Source of the DNA: Imbricaverruca yamaguchii | Lineage: Eukaryota > Arthropoda > Thecostraca > Neoverrucidae | Length of the DNA stretch: 64,000 nucleotides | Assembly: GCA_034440575.1 (NCBI GenBank) | Contig: JAOTOL010001662.1 | Coordinates: forward strand, 3,086,501-3,150,500 | Direction: 5' to 3' | In this document: one piece after another, positions 1-12,229 of the stretch | Layout of the letters: each line of letters opens with the position of its first letter | Numbering within the stretch: the first letter of the stretch is position 1 | Translations under genes and position numbers: made by a program | The notes under the pieces: model-generated | The model's input: the letters and a program-made list of their open reading frames with translations, nothing else | Databases searched by the model: none | Told to the model about the DNA's origin: nothing

Positions 1-40
1 TACTCCGCACACTGTAGCACATGGAGGAGTACTTATCGCT

Positions 41-1609
41 GTGCACAACTCTGTTCCCTTCCAGCAAGTATCTATATCTTCAAATATACAGTGTATCGCT
101 GCCCGTATGAAAATAAATCGCCACGCCGTTACCGTATGTAGCGTATATCTCCCGCCGGGCGAGAGGTTCCCACTTTCTGAACTCTCCCAAACGTTGGCGC
201 AGCTCACTCCACCGGTGATGGTATGCGGTGACTTTAACGCCCACCACCCTCTTTGGGGCTCAGCTACCACGACGAGCCGTGGACGTGCAGGCGAATGTTT
301 TGTTCGTGATTTTCCATTATGTGTACTTAATACAGGAAGGCCAACCCATTTTACATTGCCAACTGGGCAGACCTCTGTGCTGGATCTTACCCTTTGCAGT
401 CCAGAACTTGCACCCTCTTTAGAATGGTCCGTGGACGACGATCCACATAACAGTGACCATTTCCCTGTTTGGTCTTGTTTCATTAACAGAGTTGTTGTAA
501 GCCGACGACAGTCGAAATGGATATTTCACCGAGCCGATTGGGGTGCGTTCCAAGCAAATCTTGAGAGTAGACTCGGAGACTATCCTGATGAATCCGGCGT
601 TTCCGTGGAGGCATTCACGACGGCAACCGTGGAGAGCGCTCAGCGATGCATTCCTCGTTCTTCCGGAACTTCAGTTCGAGTACCCGTTCCGTGGTGGTCG
701 GAAAAGTGCCGAGAGGCGTTGCGTGCCAGGAAGAAAGCCTTTCGTACCTTTAATAGAAATAGTTGTATGGCAAATTTAATAGCTTTCCGCAAAGCACGGG
801 CATTCGCTAGACGTACTATCGCCCAAGCGAAACGGGATTCATGGAAAGCTTACGTGAACACATTTAATCGATCCACATCACTGTCGTCTGTATGGTCCCG
901 CATTAAACGCTTTTCTGGAAAGTATACTCCACTCCCACTTCCTACCCTACACATGGCCGGTCGAGATATCATTGACCCAGAAGAAGTAGCGAACGAGATG
1001 GGACGAGCTTTGTCAGCACGCTCGGAAAACACATATAACGAGCAATTTCTGAGACACAAGTATAGGTGCGAGGCACGTGCTCTCGATTTTTCCACCACAG
1101 ATGTCCTACAGTACAACGTACCATTTTCCATTTATGAATTAACCACAGCGATCAGCACGTTGAAAAGCGTGGCAGAGGGTCCCGACACTATGCATAATGA
1201 CATTATAAAGCACTTACCAGCTGCTGCTTTAGAAGCACTTTTGGAAGCCCTAAATGCAATGTGGGCATCGGGCACATTTCCACCTTCATGGCGGGAGGCA
1301 ATTGTAGTGCCCATACGTAAACAAAATAAATCTGGCACTGATCCACCGCATTACCGTCCAATCTCACTGACTTGCTCCCTGTGTAAACTTTTCGAAAAAA
1401 TGGTGAATGTCCGATTGATGTGGTTTCTAGAACATAACAATCTACTTACTGTCATACAGAGTGGGTTTCGTAAGCACCGTAGCACAATTGACCATATTTT
1501 AACACTCGACTCAGTTGTACGCTCTGGTTTCATGAAACGCCACCACACAGCAGTAATATTTTTTGACTTGCCAGCGCATATGACACGGCATGGCGTCACG
1601 GTATCCTGA
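41..1609 (+). pseudogene. LINE ORF2, endonuclease and N-terminal RT part
   Basis: The frame is open for 522 codons. Endonuclease motifs are visible: VCGDFNAHHPLWGS near residue 60 and the catalytic SDHFPVW near residue 140. The RT palm begins with WREAIVVPIRKQ, YRPISLT and QSGFRKHRSTIDH near residues 420-480. It reads into AVIFFDL, the first catalytic Asp block, and then leaves frame at about 1571-1572. There two bases stand where a codon is expected, so a one-base deletion is the simplest explanation. The listed start is only the first ATG; the true protein begins upstream, outside the window. The element is not autonomous as read. Confidence 0.9.
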
Positions 1610-3537
1610 TGAAGCTGCACAATATGGGAATTAGAGGTCCCATGGGTGTCTTCTTGTCAAATTTTCTGTCTTCCAGAACGTTTCGCGTTAGAATAGGAAA
1701 TTCCTTATCTGGCACGTTTTCGCAACCTAACGGAGTTCCACAGGGGAGCGTACTGAGCGTTGCATTGTTTGCTATTTCAATTAATGACGTGGATACATCG
1801 CTGCCAAATTCCGTAGGGAGAGCGCTTTTCGTGGACGATTTCGCCATATGGTCCTCTTCACGCTCTGTGCATACGGTTGAGAGACAACTCCAGATGGCTG
1901 TTCGGAAGGTGCAGGATTGGTGCAACAAAACCGGTTTCGTAATGTCTACGTCGAAAACCACCGCTGTCCACTTCTGTCGCAAACGCTCTTGTACTGACCC
2001 CGTGATTATGCTCAATGGACGCCATATACCATTCAAACCAGCTGTCAAGTTTCTGGGTGTGTGGATGGATCGCCGACTAGCATACACCACCCATATCAAT
2101 GATCTTGCACAGAAATGTGCAAAGCGACTACAAGTAATGCGTATAGTCTCTAGATGTTCGTATGGAGCAGATAGATCTATCTTGCTTCTGATGTATCGAT
2201 CGCTCGTGCGTTCTAAAATTTACTATGGTTGTTTTATTTATGACGGAGCGTGTGCCACATCCAAGCGTCGCCTTGATGTGATCCACAATATAGCTCTTCG
2301 CATCGCTACTGGAGCCTTTCGCACCTCACCGGCTGCTAGTGTAATGGTAGAGGTAGACGAGCCACCTCTTGCACTACGCCGTAAGTTATTGGGCGCGAGA
2401 TACGCATGCAATGTTGCTCAAAACCGGAACCATCCAGCCTATCGGTGGATATTCTCGAGGACATCAAATGCACGCCACATTACCCGGCGTGGATTACCGT
2501 TTTCCACTCGTATGTCCACGATTCTTCGAGAATGTAATATCCGGCCGCGTTCCATAGCACACGTAATCACGCCCAGCATTCCCCCTTGGCAGGTTTTCCC
2601 AGTGAAAACCGACATGACACTAACCTGCTCAAAGAAAGGGCAGGTAAACCCGGAGGAACTTCGAACGTTAGCATTGGAAAAAATACACGAATATAACGAC
2701 TTTTCGCGTTTTTACACGGACGGCTCAAAGTCAGTTTCTGGTGTCGGGTGTGCTTACGTAAGTCGACAAAGTGTTCGATCTTTTTGTTTACCGATGCAAA
2801 CCTCGATTTTTACTGCCGAACTGTATGCCATTCTACAGGCCCTCTATTTTATACAGAAAGACCGGTCCACGAAATACGTGATTTTCACAGACTCTCTGAG
2901 CAGTCTCCAGGCACTGAACATCTTTAATCAGGATAACCGACTTGTTCGGAGGATTATCAAAGTAGTAAAGTCCCTGCATGACATGGAAAATTTTTTAGTG
3001 TCTTGCTGGATTCCTAGCCATGTTGGACTCGCCGGAAACGAAGCTGCTGACATAACCGCCAAGCACGCCATTAGCAATGGCCGTGTGGTCTATCTACGGC
3101 TCCCTCCAAGAGATATATACCCTACTATATTGTCAAGTATACACTCAGACTGGCAACGATCCTGGAATTCAAAGTGTAGTAAGCTCAAGGTTTTAAAACC
3201 GACACTAGGAAAATGGCTATCCTCTCACCGAACCAAACGTCGGGAAGAAGTAATACTCTGTCGATTGAGAATAGGCCATACCTTTGCAACACATATTTAT
3301 ATGTTGACCGGTAATGACCGTCCCGTATGTCCGCGCTGTTCTAACCCGCTTACCGTGTACCATGTTTTAGTTGGCTGTACACTGCTAGAACCTCTACGAC
3401 GCCAGATTTTAGGACGGTTGAACACCGACTCTTCTTTACGTATGCTTATAGGGAACGACTCTGAGGCCGTTGCGTCTGGGAATATTTTTATGTTCATTCG
3501 ACAAGCTCGCTTTGACGTGATATACCCCCATCCGTGA
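1573..3537 (+). pseudogene. LINE ORF2, RT palm/thumb, RNase H and zinc knuckle
   Basis: Continuation of the same ORF in the next frame. It resumes with SAYDTAWRHG at 1573, then GVPQGSVLS and the RT catalytic box FVDD (LFVDDFAIW), where YADD or FADD is usual. The thumb follows (KFLGVWMD). RNase H begins at about 2700 with FYTDGSKS, then TAELYAI, FTDSLSS and WIPSHVGLAGNEAAD, so its D-E-D-D set looks intact. The end carries CPRC...H...C, a CX2CX7HX4C knuckle, shared with the truncated copy at 27.1-27.6 kb. The stop is at 3535-3537. Only the single frameshift separates it from the upstream part, so the copy looks fairly young. Confidence 0.92.
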
Positions 3538-3591
3538 AGATGGATAGTGAGCTATGATAGTAGCACCGTAGATTGATTCCATTCTAGTTAT

Positions 3592-3640
3592 GGGCGCAAA
3601 ATGACCATAGATGTCGACGCGCCCCTAAACTCCAACACAC
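3592..3640 (+). repeat. LINE 3'-terminal hairpin
   Basis: The segment gggcgcaaaatgaccatag then a loop and cgacgcgcccctaaac can fold on the gggcgc/gcgccc arms. The same pattern, with ATGACC after the left arm and CCCAAATAACCAAC after the right arm, recurs at 27.6, 39.7, 47.0, 48.0, 48.1, 49.3, 55.5, 56.9 and 63.2 kb. In non-LTR elements a 3' RNA structure is commonly what the element's own reverse transcriptase recognises; that role here is inference. Confidence 0.8.
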
Positions 3641-4610
3641 CACTTAATGAGAATGAAAATAGCGGCCAGAATGGCCATTGTTTCAGCAGAGTAGATGGAG
3701 AAGTTATCCGGTAGACGTTTGGAAAGTCTGAGACCTGGCCCAGTGATGCCGATGCCTACCTTAGCCTCGTGTTTGGACCCATCCGTGAATATGAGTGATT
3801 TGTGATTGTTGTCATCGGCGAACTTGTGAAAGAGGCCTAGAATATCCGCCGATGTGATAGTGGCTTTCTTCTCCGAGAGCAAATACTCGACCTTTGGTTG
3901 ACTGAAAGTCCAGAAGGGCCTAGTGGGCGGTCGAGCTGCAGTGGATGGCATTGCGAGGTTAAGATCTGAGAGAGCCGTGGGAATTTGAATGCTATATGGT
4001 GGAAGTTTGCGCGCAAATCGGCTCTTGTCGTATCTGCCAGGCATGAAGCAGCGCTGTGCCGGATGATTTGGAATGGATTTGATTTTGATGTGGTAACGGT
4101 ACAGGTGCTGTGTCCTCCTGTGGTGGAGTGATGGTGTGTTTAAGTCTACTAGAAGACTAGCTATCGGTGTAGCGCTAAGGGCGCCTGTGGCTGCTCTGAT
4201 GCAGCTGTTTTGGATGACTTCTAATTTTTTACTCTGACTTTCTGAAATTGTGGAAAAAATGATGCTGTTGTATTCTATGATGGGTCGTATGATTGATGTG
4301 TACAGTCGCAGAAGTGTTTTCCTGTCTCCGCCCCAGTCTGTGCCTGCAAGTGCACGTATTATGTTGACGCGCTTCGCGCTTCGCTTCGTGATGTCGGTGA
4401 TATGGGTGTTGAAACTGAGTTTTTCGTCTAAATACACCCCTAGGAATTTGAAACTTTTCACCTGCTCGAAGGCTTTGCTATCGATCTTAAGTAACGTTGG
4501 GGCACACTTCCCCAGTGCCCATTTTAATCTCCCCTGTCGTACCGTAGGTGGTTTTCGTCTGCGTTGGTTTCGTGGTGTTTGACAGTTTGCGGCGCGTGCT
4601 TTTCGTTCAA
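3641..4610 (-). mobile_element. LINE fragment, RT thumb to RNase H
   Basis: The minus-strand frame shows FLGVYLDEKLSFNTHI and LRLYTSIIRPIIEYNS of the LINE thumb region, then the start of RNase H (LIFTDGSKHEAKVGIGITG, YSAETMAILAAIF). The catalytic RT core is missing upstream, so the copy is 5'-truncated near 4,560-4,610. RNase H stops abruptly at about 3,641, exactly where the plus-strand LINE ends. The missing C-terminus is probably displaced to the left of the window by that insertion. Same broad RNase H-bearing class as the first element, but a different family by sequence. Confidence 0.85.
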
Positions 4611-4782
4611 TCCAAACCGATTGAAGAGGATCAATTTTGTTCTTAACGTGATACTGATGTAGAATGCGGCACACGGATTAATAAATATGGGCGGGGAACG
4701 TTTTGCACCTGCATCATCAGCATCTGTGCGACCAACGGATCGACTCCGTTGATACATACAGCAGTCTACCGTTTCTCCCATA

Positions 4783-5046
4783 ATAAAGACATAAAGACAT
4801 AAAGGCATAAAAGATTAGTGCAACTATGAGCCACAAGGGCTCTTCTTGGTTGCACTCTGTACACTGAACCAGTTGCCCACCCAAATCTGTCAATCAGCCC
4901 TCCCTGTAATACTGAAAGGCAAGCCCTCTATTCTTATAATGATTGTCTATGCTGTATAAGATGTTCAATGTGCTGCTACTGGCAATGTTTTCTGGCAGCT
5001 GGTTCCAGTGTTCTACTACCCTGTTGGTGAAGAAAGTCTGCCTTTG
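4783..5046 (-). mobile_element. 3' end of a CR1/L2-type LINE
   Basis: The minus strand translates to QTFFTNRVVEHWNQLPENI followed by about 30 codons and a stop near 4,909. This is the hallmark C-terminus of CR1/L2 polymerases (FFxNRVVxxWNxLP). Downstream, at plus 4783-4813, are 8-bp repeats of the type ataaagac, the short 3' repeats characteristic of CR1-like elements. The copy is strongly 5'-truncated; its upstream border lies next to a 23-bp palindrome at 5054-5076. Confidence 0.75.
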
Positions 5047-8000
5047 AGCTCATCAAAATGAGCTGAGCTCATTTTGACCTGTTATTGCCCTAATAGATAC
5101 AACCCCTACCCGACTACCAGCCGGAGCTCAGCTCGATCAGTGTTGCTATGCGCTCACGGGCCGGTAGTCTAGCTCTCCACCCGAGTACTTGTCCGGCCGA
5201 CCAGCGACAGAGCGGGTGACCGCAAAGTGAAACCGCTTTATGATCGGTTTACTGGCCGCATGCGGCGCGCCAGATGGGCTCGTCGCTCACCAGTATGACG
5301 CAACTGGCTGCACGCTGGCCCCGCACGCGTCCGCTTCCGGCCTGAAATGTGGACAAAAAGGCGAAAATGGCGCGTAACTCCTGATTTGAGCATTTTGTGT
5401 GCGATCATATTCCCTGCATTTTGCCGCCGTTGATTGATATTTCAATCTCGCGTTATCGTGTCTGCGCAGGCTGGGATAACGCGAAAGGGAGAGAATGGGA
5501 GGGACCCGTTTCCGGGGCCATCTTTTGACATCCAAACGCGTGGGAAGTTATGACTTAGATGTGTATCTGCTCAGCGCCAACTTCGACGTGATCGTCAACA
5601 TGGGTCTATGTGCAGTTTCACACACTTCTTGCGCCCACCAAAACACGGTCAATCACCATATCTAAGCACGATGTGCTTGCTAGCATGCATAGGAAGTTAT
5701 TTTCAGGAAGTTATTCTTACTCATCGTTTAGCGTTTTGGTCATTTGAAAAACAAGTGGGAAAGGGTGCCCATAATATAATGGAGGCCGGTGGAAATGCAT
5801 TCATAGTGTGACATCAGTCTCAGTCGCACCGTCTCACATTGTGAAAACCCACGGGTTAAAGCAGCGGGACCGTTCCGAAGCTTAGCACAGGTACGCACTA
5901 ACGCATGCGATGCTTTATCTATCGTCATAGGCTCGAGACACACTCGACTATCGATCACACGCGTGCCAAAGGAGCCGGTGGTGTCACCTTCGTCGACCAC
6001 TGCAGCTGGCGGGGACCTGACAAATTGCAGGCAATCGCTCCTTCAGCTCCGGCTGACGCGTACAACTAACGTAACGAGCTTCGTTTCACGCGGCATAAAT
6101 CTCGCCGCTGAGTGGAAGAGCCCCAGCCTCCCTAGCGCCACGCGATGTCCCGTCGTCCGCGTCGATGACCCTCGGATGCTCCGACACTTGTTCAAGGTCA
6201 TCGCACAGCATCCGCTACAGGATATACTCGGAGTAGAGGAGGAGAGAGGGGAGACATCATGGCGGTAAAATCCCTTGGATTGGTGGATTCCCGGAGACAG
6301 AACCATGGGCGCAGTTAGCGAAGGGGAGGTGTGACTTTCCCACACTCATCTATCGGCGGAGCCATGTCTGAATGGAGGGAGACTGGACTGGAACAAATAT
6401 CGCAACCCTGACTGGAAAGGGCGCACCTCAATCAATTCAAATTTTCAGACGAAGGTCCCCTTTGAGTGCCAAAGGCTTTACCAAGGGGGATCCGAGTGCG
6501 CCTCCCTTTACAATCTTCCTAGCCAGAGGCGCCCCTGCGGGGAAATGTTATCACCATGAAAATTGTTCACCCCACTTTCCCTGTCGCCTCTTAGTAGGCC
6601 ACATTCCCAGGGTTAGTTCAGTTTAGGGTTACATCAATTGCATTGCGTCATGCAACCAAGGCCAATTACCGCTCATTCTGTGTGCATGAGGTCAGGCGCC
6701 GTGCAGCTTCATCCAATTCCCGTCCAGTCCGCACCAATGTATTGGATCTATCGATGGCGCATTGACCCGCAGGCTGACCAGCACATTAGCCCAACCCGTA
6801 AAGTCTTGGCCGGTTGACGTTCATTGCTACGCTGCTCCACATCGGCACCGTCCAACGCATGTGGAGCACGTCCCCAAGCCCCACTATTCCACGCAAATTG
6901 TCGTCGACAATTTGCCGGGCCGACAGCTGATCCAAGTAGAGTCCCGACAGATAGATCCAAGTAGATCCCGACAGGGATGTAGAGGGGTTGCGACCTCGTG
7001 GAGGTGGAGGGGAGGGGCGCTTCGCGCGGCGCTCGTGGGTCGATGCTGCCATCTGTCGGGCCGGCGCGGCGGAGCGCTGTCCCTCTTCCGACAGCCGTGA
7101 AGAGGTGTGGCTGTCTTAGGAACAGGAGCCGGTGCCAAACACGGGTCTGACGGCGCGCTGCGGGGAACAGGTCGCCGGTGGGCGCGCGACAGTTCACTGG
7201 CAGGTGGCAGAGGTGCTGCAGCGAGCGGCATGCCAATATAATTCTGTACTTATTGCAAACTTTAACAGCAAGCACGTCGCAGACGCGTAATGGCCACCCG
7301 CATTGCGTAACGCCTATTAGGCACCCTAATAATCCGCCGGGTGTGTGGTTTGCTTTATGAAATGACTGATGGAAGGTGTGCATGCAGAAACACAGTGAAC
7401 AAATTTTTTTTTTTCGTGTGCGCGCCTATTGCGTGGTGATGGTCCACGCATATTTTATTCAAATCGAACGATGGGAAATAGTGCCCTTGACCTCGGAGGC
7501 GGAATATTTACCGATAAAAGCGCGGGCGGTGCGGTAGGTCTGCTAATGAGTACCTCAAATCAACATACAAATCGCGGTTGGCTGTGTGCTTACAACACGC
7601 GTGCTCCTGGAGAGTTATTTTCCGATAACGGACACTGATTGGTCCGCCGGATGACTGAGGTTAGTTGGATTTTCAACAGAAAAACCCGCACCCATTGTCG
7701 ACCTCCAGTTGTACTACGCCAGGCGCTACCAACTTAACTTGAGATTGGACCAGTTCTGGAGCTAAATCTGTACAAATCATTGAAACGAAATTGATAACTT
7801 TCATTTCGGCTCGGAGCCTCTTCATTGGTTCAGGGACTTACTCTACTACCGGCGAGGCCCTGTGTCAATCCGGGTGCATTTCATCAACCCGAAACCCATC
7901 CGTCCGCCCAGACCCTTCAATTTTCCCCGACCTGAGAACCGCAGCCTCTGTCCGCGGACACTCTCCGCCAACTCGGGGGTCCTGTTCATCGGCCCGGCAC

Positions 8001-8516
8001 TGTTTGCATCAGCCGGATGCCCTTTTAACTGGCCAGGGGTCTCTCACATCTACCCACCAGGTTCACCTCACATCGACCCAGGGACCCTTTCCGCCAGCCT
8101 TTGGCCCCATCAAGCCTATCAAGCTCTCAGGAGATCTCCAACTCACGAGGACTAACAGATGTCAAGTGTGGTAGGGGTCTCACCAGGTCTCAAGGGGCCC
8201 ATTTGTTCTCACTGGCTCCCCCAGCCCCCGAGGCATCTTTGTTCGTGCTCAAAAATAGAAATTAACTAACGGTCGATGGTCGCATTATGTATTTTCATCG
8301 AAAAATATCGCCCGAACTGTCATTTTTTACGTTTCCCCTCTGGAATGGGATCTTTCCGACGCTATGAGATAGAACGTGCCCCTTGACCCTTGCGTGCGCC
8401 TGTGCTTGGCCGACGGAGGGAGCCCAAGCCCATGCTCAAAGCCCACAAACGCGCTGCGCTGCAAACTATCTCGATGCCACAAACCACACGAAGACTAACA
8501 CAAAGTATGGTACGAT
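5047..8516. other. Anonymous DNA, no gene recognised
   Basis: Open frames here are short, overlap on both strands and show no domain I recognise. A perfect palindrome lies at 5054-5076 (arms caaaatgagct, one-base centre). GC rises around 6.7-7.2 kb. A short direct repeat (agatccaagtagatcccgac-like) occurs near 6,950. The upstream exon of the klingon-like gene, with start codon and signal peptide, could lie here but I could not identify it. Confidence 0.5.
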
Positions 8517-8517
8517 G

Positions 8518-8661
8518 CTAGCTGCAGTACGGCCCAGACATGTTCGGAGCGCACCCTAGCTCCATCTCATGGCCAACGCAAAAAATCAGGGACATGGGAA
8601 CTAATGTGCAGGGGCACCACACTCTGGACCCCTGGATAGATCCTGGATCCGCCACTGTCAC
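8518..8661 (-). mobile_element. Possible hAT-type non-autonomous element end
   Basis: On the minus strand, reading from 8661, the sequence starts CAGTGGCGGATCCAGGATC. A CAGKGGCGGATCCAGG terminus is common in hAT-family elements. A related end (CAGGGGCGGATCCAGGAG) begins at about 62,839 on the minus strand. The partner terminus and 8-bp target duplication were not identified, so this rests on one end only. Confidence 0.35.
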
Positions 8662-8786
8662 AAACTGCATCTGAGTCCCTGCGAGGATCCTCATAAGCCA
8701 CTTACACCGATAGTCCGTGCAACATAGACTGCATGAATGGCATAGCACAGACGGCTATGATGCTGAGGACGTGGTCAGCCCTCTGA

Positions 8787-9385
8787 TCATGGCAATGCTG
8801 CAGTGGTAGCAGCAGTCTCCTGATCATGGCAGGGTTGCAGTACAGCAGCGGCCTGCTGACCATGGTAGTGCTGCAGTGGTAGCAGCGGCCTGCTGACCAT
8901 GGTTGTGCTGCAGTGGTAGCAGCGGCCTGCTGACCATGGTAGTGCTGCAGTGGTAGCAGCGGCCTGCTGACCATGGTAGTGCTGCAGTGGTAGCAGCGGC
9001 CTGCTGACCATTGTAGTGCTGCAGTGTAGCAGCGGCCTGCTGATCATGGCAGTACTGCAGTGTAGCCACGGCCTGCTGACCATGACAGTGCTGCAGTGGT
9101 AGCAGCGGCCTGCTGACCATGACAGTGCTGCAGTGGTAGCAGCGGCCTGCTGACCATTGTAGTGCTGCAGTGGTAGCAGCGGCCTGCTGATCATGGCAGT
9201 GCTGCAGTGTAGCCACGGCCTGCTGATCATGGCAGTGCTGCAGTGTAGCCACGGCCTGCTGATCATGGCAGTGCTGCAGTGTAGCCGCGACCTGCTGATC
9301 ATGGCAGTGCTGCAGTGCAGCCGCGGCCTGCTGATCATGGCAGTGCTGCAGTGCAGCCGCGGCCTGCTGATCATGGTAGTGCTGC
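8787..9385. repeat. Minisatellite, 36/37-bp unit, about 16 copies
   Basis: Units of the type gtgctgcagtggtagcagcg then gcctgctgaccatggta repeat head to tail. The left half has 37-bp units with gtggtagcagcgg; the right half has mainly 36-bp units with gtgtagccrcgg and gatcatggca. Mixed unit length rotates the reading frame, and stop-poor units keep several frames open on both strands. I do not consider these frames genes. Confidence 0.95.
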
Positions 9386-9894
9386 AGTCGTCAGCCGGCG
9401 GTGGCTTTGTGGATATGATTGTGCTGCGCACGCACGCTACATGCACACCGATTACCGAAATCGTGTCATACAAATGTTGTGAAGCGCGTGTACGACACTG
9501 AACAGTATGACGTAGTGGTTGCATCAACCCAACCGCGCTGCCGGCGCGGGCACGTGATGTCCTGCTGGCCACGGCCGCAGCTAATTAACACGCGATCTAC
9601 ACGCTATTCGCACCAGCTCAGTTCAGCGTGTTGCGAGATAATCTGATGGAAACAATAGAGTGGCGGCGGCTGGTCGCAGCACGAGACACGCGCCTCTCGG
9701 GGCCGGGCCAGACCAGGTCAGACAGTGCGCCGGAATAGCCGCAGCGGGCACTGATCGGCGTGTAGGTGGCTGCGTTTGTTGACAGAGGGAACGGCCGGGT
9801 ATAATGCACCCGATACCGAGGGTAATGCACCTTGCAGTCGAGTGTAATATACCCCGATGAAGCATGCAATATATGTACCAAAGGTTTGACATAA
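9386..9894. other. No gene recognised
   Basis: Short overlapping frames only, without recognisable domains, between two tandem arrays. Confidence 0.5.
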
Positions 9895-10140
9895 CCCAGA
9901 CCAGGGACTACGTATGCCAGGAGGATGCGACCTACCCGGGGCGGTTATGCTGTACCCGGTACGAGGGACTATGTACGCCAGGAGGATACGACGTATCCGG
10001 GGACGGTTTTGACGTACCCGGTACACGGGACTGTGTACGCCAGGAGGATGCAGGATCATCGGTGGTCGATTTTGATGTACCCCGGGACTATGTGTAATGC
10101 ACGCAAACTGGGTTTTGATGTATCAGTGACTTGGTGTAAT
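9895..10140. repeat. Degenerate minisatellite, about 62-bp unit
   Basis: The block ccaggaggat recurs at 9917, 9978 and 10040 (spacing 61-62 bp). Each copy is followed by tacccggggacgg-like and gtacccggtac motifs and then gggactatgtacg. Further decayed copies (cccgggactatgtgtaatgc) run to about 10,140. Confidence 0.75.
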
Positions 10141-12229
10141 GCACGTCAGGCGGATGTAATATGTCAGAAGGTCGATTTAGATATAATACAACGAAGAATG
10201 ACTCTTAAGTGCTTCTGGGTTTTAGACATTGCGTGAGACGAAATGTACGACCCTCAATATACCATGAGGTGCTGAGTTTACACCAAAAGTAACGTTAGGG
10301 ATAATGCTATATTACTCAACGTTTCGGCCAGGGGCCATCGTCAGGAGTGACGGTTTAGATATATCCTGGCTAGGTGTAATGCACGTTAGATGAATGTGGC
10401 ATGCACAGGGATCGGCTTTGACATTCCCTGGGACGATCGATGACACCGGGACGAATGCAAAGGTAGCGGAAAGAGCTAACGTCCCCCATACCTCGGCACC
10501 CAAAAGGCCCAATCCAGGGGATTGGCGCCCACCGCTTGACCCCGGCCGGCCGGATCGGCAGGTACCTGGCCGGAGCCCAGGCTTCCCATCAGAGGAAACC
10601 AGACACTCGATCAGTATAGGACCCTGCGAACCCGCTCGTCCATCCACAGAATCGGGACCAAAGAGGAGTCCTGGTCCCCACACCTAACACCGTGCGGCAG
10701 GGGACCTCAACCTACGAAATTTTCTCAACCACGGAGGATGGGATCAAAGGGGCGTGACTATCCCGATACAACGGAGCACATGAATAGCCCATGAGAAGCT
10801 GGCCTGTCTGTTCATGGCTATGGAACGCTGATATGGGATGAATGCTGGAACTGAGGGGTTGGAAGATGCATGCTTAGTCCGGCTCCTCTCCTTCGGCCGA
10901 CAAGGGCCCTAACCGCGGCCCTAACCGCCCGTCGGATATATGGATCCACGCAATCTCCATGTCCCACCACGAGCACGTCATGCCTCGTCGGAGATGTGCT
11001 GTGCGTTGGTTTTCTATGCTTGTATCTTCTCATTAATGGTCTCGCCAGCACCAACCACACTGTCGCTTACGACACGGTATCACAGTGGATGAAGGCGAAG
11101 ACTGGACTTGGACTTTGCGAATGGACGCCATCTGTCACAAAGAGAACAGTTACCAAAAGCCAGCTGCCGACTGACTAGCAACACCTCTAGTTTTGCTGAC
11201 CCTCAGTGGAATTGCTGATGCTGCTTTGCAGACTTCTGGCATCAGCTACGATATACTGCAGCATGTCTCACCGGAGTGGCAAACATACAATGTCCCTGTC
11301 CCACCCTTGAAGCTGCAGGTCTCAGTATGTCTGAGCCATGAACTACATATCCCCAGTATTTCGGTCAATCAAGAAATCAGCAACTTTGTCGACCGATACC
11401 TACACCAACATGTTTTTCCATGAGCGTTATACGTGCCAGCACATTTTTAGACAAACAGCTGAAGAGAAAATGGTCAAATTTCCCCCGCCTTCCTTCCTGG
11501 TATAGAAAATAGTTTCGACCGCACCGGAAAATGGTGCGGTCGGACGAAGTAAGTGGTGCTCAGGCTCTTCCCATTCATCAGTGTGTCTTGGCCGTCGGAC
11601 GAAGTAAGTGGTGCTCAATCTCTTCTGCCGCACCGTAATCAGAACGTTGCGCCTGTTCACTTTGTTTCGCACAAGTGAGTGCATGTCAGCTGCAGAAGGC
11701 CGGTATGTCAGCTGCAGCCTTGACGATGACATCGGCTTTGCCAGCCAATTGCAGCCCTTCATGACGCTGCGCCATTTCCGCCGCAGCTGTGGCCTGCCAT
11801 GAGGTCCTCGTGTCGGCAGGCCATACTTTGTCGTTTTCACGAGGCCTTGAAGTACATCTAGTCGCATTTGAGACATTTTCCCGTTCCTTTTGAAGCAATG
11901 CTAGTTTTGAGCAGCTAAAAGCATGTTCAGAATTATCCTGGTGTCTCTTTAATCTATATCGTGGCACTTTTGCGCGACATTAAACAATAAGTTTAAGCTA
12001 CTATGGTGATCGCTCCTCATCTCCTTTGAACTCACTGTAGCGGAACGAAATAATGTTGGCAATACACAAAGTGCAAATATCCCCCGCAGATTGCAATACG
12101 AGCGATCTCAACTATCCAATAAATAAACTGAGCCGCCCGCAGGCAAAGATAGCGGTTCCAGAGATGTGTCAAAAACGCAACCCAGATGTACCCCAAGGTA
12201 GGGTCGAACAGCTTCGCCGACGACAGACC
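10141..12229. other. Anonymous DNA, no gene recognised
   Basis: No open frame here shows a domain, and no exon could be tied to the neighbouring genes. A 30-bp direct repeat (cggacgaagtaagtggtgct core) occurs near 11,541 and 11,597. A 'caacgtttcggccaggggcc' stretch at 10,318 resembles the ends of some retroelements but is too short to assign. Confidence 0.5.

Larger units (their letters stand above)
1..3640 (+). mobile_element. LINE with RNase H domain (I/Jockey-group), 5' end outside window
   Basis: Non-LTR retrotransposon remnant read on the plus strand. In order it shows the C-terminal half of an apurinic-type endonuclease, a reverse transcriptase, an RNase H domain, a CX2CX7HX4C zinc knuckle, and a 3' UTR that ends in a hairpin (gggcgc at 3592, gcgccc at about 3619) followed by a ctaaactccaac-like tail. 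The RNase H domain after the RT points to the I/Loa/Outcast side of the Jockey superfamily rather than Jockey itself; the clade is inference. The N-terminal endonuclease residues and any ORF1 lie left of the window. The single frame is broken near 1571. The 3' end abuts an oppositely oriented LINE inside its RNase H domain, which suggests insertion into that copy. Confidence 0.92.

Noticed and set aside
8787..9572. CRISPR-like appearance of regularly spaced repeats
   Set aside because: Units are contiguous and near-identical over their whole length; there are no unique spacers, and the genome is clearly eukaryotic.
10318..10346. caacgtttcggccaggggcc..., similar to ends of some Penelope-like elements
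   Set aside because: Only about 28 bp and no reverse transcriptase, GIY-YIG or ribozyme nearby.
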